A stretch of 64,000 nt of DNA from JBMNFB01 sp050949085. Its GTDB lineage: Bacteria; Bacillota; UBA994; UBA5500. The first letter of the stretch is position 1; every line of letters begins with the position of its first letter. The stretch lies in contig JBMNFB010000001.1 of NCBI GenBank assembly GCA_050949085.1, positions 744,001 through 808,000 on the forward strand, read 5' to 3'. Below, piece by piece: positions 34,864-42,105 of the stretch. A program made the translations under genes and the position numbers. The notes under the pieces are model-generated. The model saw nothing but the letters and a program-made list of their open reading frames with translations. It made no database searches and was not told where the DNA came from.

Positions 34864-35934
34864 CTATTTGCCGAAGGCAAAGCTATCGTCTGGCTTAATG
34901 GTCACAACGAACTGCCGCAGCAGCTGATAGGCGTCCTCCAGGTCGCGCAGATCGACCATCTCAATCGGCGAATGGGTATAGCGGTTGGGGATGGAGATGA
35001 CGCCCGTGGCGACACCACCCTTCTGCTGGTGAATAGCGCCGGCGTCGGTGCCGATCCCGGTCAGCACCTCCAGCTGGTAGGAGATGCCCAGTTCTTTGGC
35101 GCACTCGATCAGGCGCTTCTTCACGGTGCGATGCGCGATCATGCTAAAATCCATCACCTTGATGCCGGGGCCCTTGCCTAGCGCGAGGCCTTCGCCCCTG
35201 CAGTCGGGCGTATCGCCGCAGGCGGTAGCGTCGACAGCCAGAGCTACATCGGCGTCAAAATTGAAGCTGGCAACTTTGGCGCCGCGCAGACCAACCTCCT
35301 CCTGGGTGCTGAAGATGCCGTAGATGGTGGCCGGGATGGATTTGTGGCCCAGCTCGCGCAGCAGGCGCAGCAGCATTACACACCCGAGGCGATCGTCGAA
35401 GGCCTTGCCGATTAGGCGCTGCCCCTGGCTGGCCCCCAGTGTGGCCAGTTCGCTGGCGAAGCTGATAGGGTCGCCGATCTCGATGCCGGCCGCGCGCACC
35501 GCTGCTGCGCTGTCGGCCCCTACGTCTATGTAAAGCTCCCGATAGGGAACAACCCGGTTGCGCTCATCACCTTTGGAAAGGTGCGCCGACTTGCAGCCGA
35601 TGACGCCCAGCAGGCGACCCTGCTCACCGCGCACCCAGACGCGCTGTGCCGGCAGAATGCGGTCGTCTCCCCCGCCGATCTTCTCAAAACGGATGAAGCC
35701 GTTGGGCTCAATCTTCTTCACCAGAAAGCCGATCTCGTCAACGTGGACCGAGATCATCACCGCCGGCCCACCCGTTCCGGGGCGAGTAACCAGCACGTTG
35801 CCCAAGGGATCAACCCGGTGCTCAACGCCAATCTCCGCCAGCTGTCCCGTCAGATAGCTGACCACATCGTCTTCCAAAGCTGAGGGTCCGGTCAGAGCCA
35901 CCAGCTCGCGCAGTTGTTCCATCATCTTCTGCAT
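34864..35934 (-). CDS. M42 family aminopeptidase
   Basis: A 356-residue cobalt/zinc aminopeptidase related to DeblR/TET and glutamyl aminopeptidases, acting on short peptides in the cytoplasm. Metal and catalytic motifs are complete: SVHVDEIGF (His, Asp), GKAFDDRLGC (bridging Asp), FSTQEEVGLRGA (catalytic Glu pair), LAVDATACGDTPDC (Asp) and RYTHSPIEM (His). Start ATG 35934 follows GGGGAGG. A TATAAT on the minus strand at 35968-35973 is a likely -10. The 260-bp gap to the next gene holds nothing else recognisable. Confidence 0.93.
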   Translation of the reverse strand: MQKMMEQLRELVALTGPSALEDDVVSYLTGQLAEIGVEHRVDPLGNVLVTRPGTGGPAVMISVHVDEIGFLVKKIEPNGFIRFEKIGGGDDRILPAQRVWVRGEQGRLLGVIGCKSAHLSKGDERNRVVPYRELYIDVGADSAAAVRAAGIEIGDPISFASELATLGASQGQRLIGKAFDDRLGCVMLLRLLRELGHKSIPATIYGIFSTQEEVGLRGAKVASFNFDADVALAVDATACGDTPDCRGEGLALGKGPGIKVMDFSMIAHRTVKKRLIECAKELGISYQLEVLTGIGTDAGAIHQQKGGVATGVISIPNRYTHSPIEMVDLRDLEDAYQLLRQFVVTIKPDDSFAFGK

Positions 35935-36194
35935 GTCTGTAAACCTCCCCTATCCGCAGTTAGGTCTATTATATCGCTTCAGTGCCAGCGATGGGGGCGC
36001 TTCCTGGCGTTCTACTTCATGTCACGGGAGCTTGCTCTGGCTGAGCAGCTACTCCTCATGCCAGAGCCGATGCATGGAGCAGGAATCCAGCGGCGTTCCG
36101 GGGAAATAGGCGGGCAAATACGGTTTCGCAGGCCTGACGCGTACAGTCTGGAGATGGACATCCGTGGCAAATAAGAATACGGCGAGGTGATACG

Positions 36195-36395
36195 ATGAGA
36201 TTCGGATTGCGCAGGCCGAGCCTGAAGAAGCGGCTCTCGGCCCGCACGAGCCCCAAGCGGTTTGTGCGCCACAACCTTGGCCTGAAAGCGCCACGCGGCT
36301 GGGGTTGGCTCACCAACCCGAAAAAGGCAGCCTACAACCGCATCTACAACCGAACGACGTTCAGCATCGCGGACATTTTCAAGCTCTTCAAGTAA
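36195..36395 (+). CDS. Small basic conserved-type protein
   Basis: A 66-residue, strongly basic protein (RFGLRRPSLKKRLSARTS, then WGWLTNPKKAAYNRIYNRTT). The NPKKAAYN-x-x-YN-x-TT pattern resembles small hypothetical proteins I associate with Firmicutes. GAGGTGA precedes ATG 36195 at good spacing, which supports expression. There is no membrane segment. The charge suggests nucleic-acid or anionic-lipid contact, which is inference. Confidence 0.65.
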   Translation: MRFGLRRPSLKKRLSARTSPKRFVRHNLGLKAPRGWGWLTNPKKAAYNRIYNRTTFSIADIFKLFK

Positions 36396-36572
36396 GGCAG
36401 GGGCCGGCATTGCAGTGTCCTCCAACAAAATCACCTGCCCTCCAGCCTGGCGGTGCATTTCCTGGGCAATGACAGGAATCGACATTTTGCTGCAAGACGG
36501 CGTTTGGGGAGGGCTGCTCCCGTGGCGGTGGCTGAGGCGATGTGCGAGTGCTGGCTGCACTGGCGAAGCGCG

Positions 36573-36614
36573 GTTTACATAAAAATGAATGCTGAGAACC
36601 GTCCCCAACGTTCA
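36573..36614 (-). repeat. Dispersed hairpin repeat, copy B
   Basis: On the minus strand TGAACGTTGGGGACGGTTC, then CATTCATTTTTATGTAAAC. It begins at the end of the DUF1657 gene terminator. The tail is identical to copy A over 17 bases. Confidence 0.75.
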
Positions 36615-36641
36615 AAGGCAAGGGCTCACGCCCTTGCCTTT
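36614..36641 (-). terminator. Terminator of the DUF1657 gene
   Basis: A perfect 12-bp stem (36614-36625 with 36630-36641), loop TCAC, ending in TTT on the minus strand, just after the stop codon. Confidence 0.85.
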
Positions 36642-36647
36642 GGTTCA

Positions 36648-37016
36648 CTACCGGTGTTTGCGGTTGCTGCCGGTAGTGGTAGACGCAGTCAGGGACGGGC
36701 TATTAGTGGTGTTGGGGTTGAAGACCTCAGAGACGCTCTGCGACATTGGCATGCTCGGAATAGCGTTCGTCTGGGTCTGGGTCTGTCCCCCGCCCTGTCC
36801 CTGCTGCATGTTGGAAATCTTATAGGTGGGCTCCTGCTGTTCAACGTAGTTGACCCGAGCCTCAAGCTGCTTTACAACCTGCTCCAATTGCTGGCTGCAC
36901 TGGTGGTACATCTGCCTGGCCTGCTGATCCTCCGTATCCAGCGCATACGACTGCAGGTTGGCAGCTTCGCTGCGCAATGAAGCGAGGCTCTGGTGCAGTT
37001 TGGTACCTACTGTCAT
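36648..37016 (-). CDS. DUF1657 protein with low-complexity tail
   Basis: A 122-residue protein. Residues 1-68 are a DUF1657 domain, a short helical pair (TVGTKLHQSLASLRSEAANL, DTEDQQARQMYHQCSQQLEQ, ending EQQEPTYK). The tail is rich in Q, T, S and N. DUF1657 proteins occur in endospore formers and are often encoded with spoVA genes; no spoVA gene is adjacent. ATG 37016 follows AAGGAGGG. A nested inverted repeat lies in the promoter region. Confidence 0.82.
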   Translation of the reverse strand: MTVGTKLHQSLASLRSEAANLQSYALDTEDQQARQMYHQCSQQLEQVVKQLEARVNYVEQQEPTYKISNMQQGQGGGQTQTQTNAIPSMPMSQSVSEVFNPNTTNSPSLTASTTTGSNRKHR

Positions 37017-37035
37017 TAGCTGACCACCCTCCTTA

Positions 37036-37075
37036 TGAGATTCCAAACGTATTGTGCACAATTTGCGGAATCTCA
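37036..37075. promoter_or_regulatory. Nested inverted repeats upstream of the DUF1657 gene
   Basis: TGAGATTCC (37036-37044) and GGAATCTCA (37067-37075) flank a perfect 12-bp palindrome ATTGTGCACAAT (37051-37062). Two stacked dyads in a 97-bp intergenic space suggest a regulator site. Confidence 0.5.
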
Positions 37076-37113
37076 AACGAGCCAATTACTGTGATGGAAT
37101 GGTCAGCCAATCT

Positions 37114-37983
37114 TTACTTTAATTTATACAGATCTTCATCCAGGAGACGTCGCGCTCGCTCGGCCGTTTTGGCGTCGCCCTGAAGGGCGTTCTCCAGGAA
37201 CTCGGGATGGCTGAGCAGGAAGTTGCGCATGGATTGTTCGGGGTCCTGCAAGTAGCTGAGCACCAGCTGATACTGCTCTGCTGAGACGTATCCCCTTTCC
37301 CGCGCTTCGGCAAACAGGGTCTGATCGATGCGCGCCAGCGCTTGCATCGGCACACCGGCGCGGCGCAGCGCTTCGCCCCCGCCCTGCTGACGGTCGACGA
37401 TGGTCACCGTCCCCACTATTTCGCCCCCCCGGTCGGCGATGGCCGGGATCCAGGCACGCAGGTAGCTGGATGCCTCGGTGATCAGGTCGGAAATGTGGAG
37501 CACCCGGCCGCCGCCCAGATCGGAGACGAAACCGGCCCCGCAATTGTACTGCAGCACAACCTGCCGGTCCTTGAAGATTGTCAGATGGGGCTTGTCCAGG
37601 AGCATGGCTGGCAGCAAGGAGAAAAACCAGTCGCGGCGTTCGCCGCCTGAGATGTACTGAATCTGATCGAGAGGCCAATTCTGCCGCAGGTATTTGGCAA
37701 GATCGTCGATCAGCTGGCGATAGAGCGGGGTCTTGGCGTACTGCTGGCGCAACTCGCGGGCGACGGCCGCACTGCATTCCAGCGGCTGGCTCTTCCAACC
37801 GTCAATCTGGGCCAACAGCCGAGTGGCGGCCTCTTCGCTGCCGTAGAGAAAATGCGTATTACAGTAGTAAGGGCCGATCAGGCCAGACGTATACCAGAAC
37901 GGCTGATCCGGCGCCGATACCTTGATGGCACCGGTCTCAAACAGCCAGCCGAGGATCTTTCTCTCCAACGTGTTCGTGCGCAA
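37114..37983 (-). CDS. Orotate-phosphoribosyltransferase-like protein
   Basis: A 289-residue protein with PyrE-like features: KVSAPDQPFWYTSGLIGPYYCNTHF at the N-terminus, YISGGERRDWFFSLLPA, LTIFKD, and a PRPP-loop-like VLHISDLITEASSYLR at the position of the usual DDxxTTG. It is longer than PyrE (about 200 residues) and the PRPP loop is atypical, so the substrate is not necessarily orotate. The C-terminal about 80 residues are helical and extra. It is not near other pyrimidine genes. ATG/GTG start at 37983 is near AAGGTGACC, consistent with leftward expression. Confidence 0.7.
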   Translation of the reverse strand: MRTNTLERKILGWLFETGAIKVSAPDQPFWYTSGLIGPYYCNTHFLYGSEEAATRLLAQIDGWKSQPLECSAAVARELRQQYAKTPLYRQLIDDLAKYLRQNWPLDQIQYISGGERRDWFFSLLPAMLLDKPHLTIFKDRQVVLQYNCGAGFVSDLGGGRVLHISDLITEASSYLRAWIPAIADRGGEIVGTVTIVDRQQGGGEALRRAGVPMQALARIDQTLFAEARERGYVSAEQYQLVLSYLQDPEQSMRNFLLSHPEFLENALQGDAKTAERARRLLDEDLYKLK

Positions 37984-38017
37984 GGTGACCAGCCTCCTCT
38001 TTCTCCCTCAACAGCAG

Positions 38018-38039
38018 AAAAGGGGGCCTGGCCCCCTTT
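38018..38039 (-). terminator. Terminator of folD
   Basis: AAAGGGGG/CCCCCTTT stem with a short loop, followed by TCTG on the minus strand, between folD and the PRT-like gene. Confidence 0.8.
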
Positions 38040-38049
38040 CCCCGGGTTG

Positions 38050-38898
38050 TTATTTGTTCTGCAGCTTGATGGCCTTCAGCAGGTTCTTGAAAATGAGGAT
38101 GCTGGTCAGCGGCCCGACGCCACCAGGCACCGGTGTGATCCAGCCGGCAACTTCCTTGACAGCCTCGAAGTCGACATCGCCAACAATGCCGTCTTCGGTC
38201 TGGTTGATGGCCACGTCGACGACTATAGCCCCCGGCTTGATCATGTCGGCGGTGATCATCCCCGGGCGTCCCACTGCCGCTACCACCAGGTCAGCGTTGC
38301 GGGTGTAAGCGGCCAGATCTTTGGTTCTGGAATGGCAGGTGGTTGTCGTCGCCCGCTCATGGAGCAGCATGTGGCCCAACGGCTTGCCGACGGTGGCACC
38401 GTAGCCGACGACTACAGCATCCATGCCGCGCACGTTGATTTCGTGGCGCGCAAGAATTTCCATGCAGGCCAGCGGGGTAGCCGGGAATAGCCCCTCCATT
38501 TCCGATGCCAGATAGCCGCGGTTGAGGGGGTTGACGCCGTCGATATCCTTCAGCGGATGCACAGCGGCCATCACTGTTGTCTGGTTGATATGTTTGGGCA
38601 TAGGCAACTCGACCATGATGCCATGGACGGCGTCGTCCTGGTTGAGCTGCTCAATCAGCTCCAGCACCTCGGCTTCAGTCGCCTCGGATGGCAATTGATG
38701 CAGCTGGAATTCGATGTCGACTCGCTTCGCCATCCGGCCTTTGGATTTGGCGTAAGAGACAGAGGCGGGGTCGTCGCCTACCAGTAGAACGTCAACGCGC
38801 GGCACGAGGCCTCGCTCGCGCAGGCTGGCAACTTCGGCCTTAACTTCCTCGCGGATTACTGGGGCCAATGCTCTGCCATCGAGGATTTTTGCTGTCAT
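38050..38898 (-). CDS. folD: FolD bifunctional methylene-THF dehydrogenase/cyclohydrolase (divergent)
   Basis: A 282-residue FolD. It interconverts 5,10-methylene- and 10-formyl-THF. The catalytic Tyr and Lys are in SVSYAKSKGRM, the folate region is HGIMVELPMP, and the C-terminus has PVPGGVGPLTS. The usual NADP-site motif VIGRSxxVGxP reads VVGYGATVGKP, without the Arg-Ser pair that contacts the cofactor 2'-phosphate, so a change in cofactor preference (NAD) is possible. The usual CTP motif in the Pro-rich loop is also altered (ATPLACMEIL). A minus-strand TATAAT near 38930 is a plausible -10. Confidence 0.88.
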   Translation of the reverse strand: MTAKILDGRALAPVIREEVKAEVASLRERGLVPRVDVLLVGDDPASVSYAKSKGRMAKRVDIEFQLHQLPSEATEAEVLELIEQLNQDDAVHGIMVELPMPKHINQTTVMAAVHPLKDIDGVNPLNRGYLASEMEGLFPATPLACMEILARHEINVRGMDAVVVGYGATVGKPLGHMLLHERATTTTCHSRTKDLAAYTRNADLVVAAVGRPGMITADMIKPGAIVVDVAINQTEDGIVGDVDFEAVKEVAGWITPVPGGVGPLTSILIFKNLLKAIKLQNK

Positions 38899-39074
38899 AT
38901 GTAATCCACCTCCCTAGATTCTGTGCACTATTATAACCATTTTTCCGGCTGGGAGGAAATATCCCATCAGCGATAGATAGCTTAAGGGCAGGATAGGCGA
39001 TATCCACCACGAAAGAAGCAAGTATCCCCTATTCTATGAACGAGCCCATCAACGCTCTTAAGGAGGACCGCCTG

Positions 39075-39323
39075 ATGCCAGACAATGTTGTTAACGCGCT
39101 GATCTTCCTGGGGGTCGGTCTCTTCTGGCTGCTGTTGACGATCTTCCCTCACCCGCTGATCTTTGTGTGGCGGACGATGCAGGGCAGCCAGGAGGCCGAG
39201 CTGGACCCGCAGGCAACCATCGACCTCAACCTTGATGAGCGGAACACCCGGCGCCTTCGCCTGGCCACGCTGACGGTGGCGGTGCTGTTCTTCCTTGTGG
39301 CCGCCTTCGACTATTTCAGGTGA
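39075..39323 (+). CDS. Small two-helix membrane protein
   Basis: An 82-residue protein with two hydrophobic helices (residues 6-25 LIFLGVGLFWLLLTIFP and 64-80 LTVAVLFFLVAAF) and an acidic middle (EAELDPQATIDLNLDE). Not recognised. The start at 39075 follows AAGGAGGA; the in-frame ATG at 39036 lacks one. It is convergent with the next gene, 13 bp apart. Confidence 0.6.
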   Translation: MPDNVVNALIFLGVGLFWLLLTIFPHPLIFVWRTMQGSQEAELDPQATIDLNLDERNTRRLRLATLTVAVLFFLVAAFDYFR

Positions 39324-39336
39324 TGCTGCTGCGCCC

Positions 39337-40851
39337 CTACTGCTGGCGCACCTGATAAACCATAATGCGGCCCGGGGTTACGACCAGCACATGGGGCACA
39401 CCATCAGCCGCGACAATCAGGCTGTAGCCACAGAGGCCATCAGCCCCCGTCAGTGTTGCTCTGCCCAGGACCCGCCCCGTCTCCAGGTCGACGAGTTGCA
39501 GGCGGTTGTTTGTTCGGTTCTCGCCAGCGACGATGGCCGCTATCGCGCCGGTCTCCGGCTCTAGCGCTGGCTCCAGCTTGAGCGCCTCGTAGCCAAACCA
39601 GGGAGCGCGATACTCAGTCTGCCAGCGCACCTCTCCCTCAGGACTGATGGAGGCCAGCAAGCTGTCCATCGTTCCGGAACGCCGCGTGCTAGTCGTGCCT
39701 TCGAAGGCAACCAGCCATCCCTGATCCCTCCCCAGGGGCGCGATATAGGTTCTGTAATAGGGCCTTTCCTGTTTCAGCCCTACGCTCCAGAGCTGGTTTT
39801 CGGCAGAGTCCCAGGCCGACACCCGCCCCGCTAGCGCTGTTACCACATGTCCTTCCAGCTGACCGAATTCAGCTTCAAAGCAGGGAAGCTGGAGTTTCTC
39901 GCCCTGAGCGGTAAGGCATTCAACCACTCGGTCACCTCCCTGCACATCTACAGACCGCAAAGCAACCCATGATTCGCCTGCCGGCGCAAACTCATACCAC
40001 CCCGGCGGTACCTCCTGGGTGCCGCGCAGGCGACCGGCGAGATCATGAGCGCTAACCTTACCCATTTGCTGGGGGTCCGCTCCTTCCTCTGCGAGGGGAT
40101 TCTCATAAAAGAGAATCAGCCCGTTGCTGAGCACATGCACGGTCTTGGCCGGCTTCCGCAGCGACCACTTGCTGCCCTCAAGCCCCAGCCGCTGCAACTC
40201 GCTGCCGTTATCCAGTAGAACATCGCCGTCAGGCAGGACGGCCAGTATCTCTCCCGGCGGCAGCGATAACCTTGCCTCCACCTGCAGAGTAGGCTGGGCC
40301 AAATAGGTCAGCTGCTGGGGATCGTCCACCGCGCACACCACCCAGAGATCACGCTCCCAGGCGTTGCCGACCACGTTGCCGAAACGACCGGATAAACTCT
40401 CCACAAGAAGCAGGTGGCTGCGCAGGCTGAACACACTTGTGACAGCGCTGGCAGCCAGTACCAGGGCGATTATGCCTATGGCTGCAGTCACTAGCCCAAA
40501 CCGGTAGCGCCGCTGCTCATTCTTACTCTCGTTCTGGGCGAGTCGCCGAACGATCTGCATCCGCTGCAACCGATCAAGCTCTGCCCCTGGCGCCTGGCGC
40601 AGCGCGTTCGTGGGCATGCCGATTCCCTTGGCGAGGCTAGCCCAGATAAAGTCTTCGGGGGCGCCATCGCGGTAACGCCCTGCCTGCCGGGCGACGCAGC
40701 GCAACGCTTTTTCGATCAGCCGCGCCTGCACCTCGGGCGGCCGTCCCGCCAAAGCACCCAGCATCTGCGGACCATAGAAATCGAGGATGTCCACAAGTGC
40801 CTCCAGTTCCCCCGCCTGGAGTGCGTCCAACCATTCAGCTGCCCTGTTCAT
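39337..40851 (-). CDS. Single-pass membrane protein with sigma-region-2-like N-terminus and beta-propeller-like exterior
   Basis: A 504-residue protein. Residues 1-105 are helical and cytosolic; LVDILDFYGPQMLGALAG, then QAGRYRDGAPEDFIWASLAK resembles ECF-sigma region 2 in spacing of hydrophobic and aromatic residues. One membrane helix follows (GLVTAAIGIIALVLAASAVTS, about 120-140). The rest (about 150-504) is beta-rich with repeated strands such as GEILAVLPDGDVLLD, GHVVTALAGRVSAWDSAEN, ISPEGEVRWQTEY and LQLVDLETGRVLGRATL, typical of PQQ/WD-like propellers. It could be an extracytoplasmic sensor. ATG 40851 follows AAGGAGAGG. Confidence 0.65.
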   Translation of the reverse strand: MNRAAEWLDALQAGELEALVDILDFYGPQMLGALAGRPPEVQARLIEKALRCVARQAGRYRDGAPEDFIWASLAKGIGMPTNALRQAPGAELDRLQRMQIVRRLAQNESKNEQRRYRFGLVTAAIGIIALVLAASAVTSVFSLRSHLLLVESLSGRFGNVVGNAWERDLWVVCAVDDPQQLTYLAQPTLQVEARLSLPPGEILAVLPDGDVLLDNGSELQRLGLEGSKWSLRKPAKTVHVLSNGLILFYENPLAEEGADPQQMGKVSAHDLAGRLRGTQEVPPGWYEFAPAGESWVALRSVDVQGGDRVVECLTAQGEKLQLPCFEAEFGQLEGHVVTALAGRVSAWDSAENQLWSVGLKQERPYYRTYIAPLGRDQGWLVAFEGTTSTRRSGTMDSLLASISPEGEVRWQTEYRAPWFGYEALKLEPALEPETGAIAAIVAGENRTNNRLQLVDLETGRVLGRATLTGADGLCGYSLIVAADGVPHVLVVTPGRIMVYQVRQQ

Positions 40852-40890
40852 GCTAACCCTCTCCTTACACCAAGCGAATGAGGTCTGCTT

Positions 40891-40910
40891 CGAATAATAT
40901 GACATATTCG
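40891..40910. promoter_or_regulatory. Inverted repeat upstream of the propeller gene
   Basis: CGAATAATATGACATATTCG: a CGAATA/TATTCG dyad with an inner AATAT/ATATT repeat, in the promoter region of the leftward gene. Confidence 0.45.
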
Positions 40911-40956
40911 CTGAAGAATACAACTCTCCTGCACGCGCCGGGGGCGGGAGCGCCAG

Positions 40957-40999
40957 CGAGCCGACAGGCATCGGCTACACGCCCTGGCCTGTCGGCTCG
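40957..40999. repeat. 13-bp inverted repeat between selD and the propeller gene
   Basis: CGAGCCGACAGGC and GCCTGTCGGCTCG as an imperfectly spaced stem (17-base loop). It has no T-run, so its role is unclear. Confidence 0.5.
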
Positions 41000-41019
41000 T
41001 CAATCCCAGTATGGAAAGC

Positions 41020-41036
41020 AGGAGGCTGCGCCTCCT
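41020..41036 (-). terminator. Probable terminator of lysR-selD
   Basis: A GC-rich 7-bp hairpin (AGGAGGC/GCCTCCT) followed by GCTTTCC on the minus strand, 26 bp after the selD stop. Confidence 0.6.
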
Positions 41037-41061
41037 GACGGGAGCCTAGCAGGACGCTAGA

Positions 41062-42105
41062 TCAGGCCAGCACCCGGATAGCGGGCTGGGTCGCTTCGCA
41101 TACGCGGCCGATCACCTGCGCCACCAGGCCTGCGGCCTGCAGAACCTCCGCCACCTGCTGCGCCTGGGCTGCAGGCAGAGCGACCAGCAGACCGCCGGAT
41201 GTCTGGGGATCAAACATCAGGTCAGCCAGTTCCAGAGGCACGTCGGCGGCAAACGTTACAGCGTCACCGACGAATTCGCGGTTGCGATAGGCGCCGGCCG
41301 GCACCAGTCCCATTCGGGCGTTATCCAGTGCGCCGGGCAGAATCGGTAGCGCTCCTGCCCAGAGCTCAATTTCCACGTTGGCCGCCTGAGCCATCTCCCA
41401 TACATGACCCAGCAGACCGAACCCGGTGATGTCGGTACATCCGTGCACCTGAGCATGCTGCCGCAGCAACTCAGCAGCGCGCCGGTTGAGCAGGCACATG
41501 CTCTCCACCATCGCCTGCTGATCGGCTGCGTTGAGGAATCCTGCCTTAACGGCAGTGCCCAGCACGCCAGTACCCAGGGCTTTCGTCAGGAGCAGGCTGT
41601 CGCCCACCTGAGCGCCGCCGTTGGTCCAGATCCCCTGGCGAGGGTCGATCACCCCCGTCACCGCCATCCCAAAGCGGGGTTCGGGGTTCTCCACGGTATG
41701 GCCGCCCAACAGCAGTACGCCTGCCTCGCGCAGTTTGTCGGCACCGCCCTGCATGATCTGCCCCATTTCCTGGACCGTCAGGCAGGTGGGAAAACAGGCC
41801 ACGTTCAGCGCTGTGAGCGGCGTGGCGCCCATGGCATAGATGTCGCTGAGCGAGTTGGCAGCAGCGATCTGACCAAAGAGGTATGGATCATCGACGATAG
41901 GCGAGAAAAAGTCCACCGTTTGCACCAGAGCCAGGCCTTCAGCCAGCTCAATCACTCCGGCATCGTCGCTGGTTTCGGGACCAACCAGAACACGCGGATC
42001 GGTTAGCTTCGGCAGGTGCTTCAGTATCTCATCCAGGACACCCGGTCCCAGCTTGGATGCTCACCCGGATGTGCTGGACAACTGTGTCAAACGTTTTCTT
42101 GTCAC
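41062..42105 (-). CDS. selD: Selenide, water dikinase (selenophosphate synthetase), a selenoprotein with Sec at residue 15
   Basis: Makes selenophosphate, the selenium donor for tRNA-Sec. The gene needs readthrough of an in-frame TGA at 42063-42061. From GTG 42105 (AGGAGG six bases upstream) the N-terminus reads VTRKRLTQLSSTSG-U-ASKLGPG, exactly where SelD proteins carry Cys or Sec (LTxxSxxxGC/U). The ensuing sequence is standard: VGPETSDDAGVIEL, QTVDFFSPIVDDPYLFGQIA and TDITGFGLLGHVWEM. Total 347 residues. A SECIS-like hairpin follows the UGA. Its start codon overlaps the lysR stop by four bases (GTGA), so the two are translationally coupled. Confidence 0.95.
42031..42058 (-). promoter_or_regulatory. 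Bacterial SECIS-like element in selD
   Basis: On the minus strand after the UGA, ATCCA (42058-42054) pairs with TGGAT (42035-42031). A second stem GGAC/GTCC (42048-42045 with 42039-42036) holds loop CGGGT, with a five-base bulge on the 5' side. The apical loop starts 16 bases after the UGA and has G in its first two positions, as expected for a SelB-binding element. Confidence 0.75.

Noticed and set aside
36012..36608. Leftward 198-codon frame over the small basic protein gene
   Set aside because: No homology or ribosome-binding site; it runs through the dispersed repeat and is compositionally a shadow.
42061..42063. TGA in selD as a nonsense mutation
   Set aside because: It is at the known Sec/Cys position, followed by a SECIS-like hairpin, with sel genes adjacent and no other damage in the frame.
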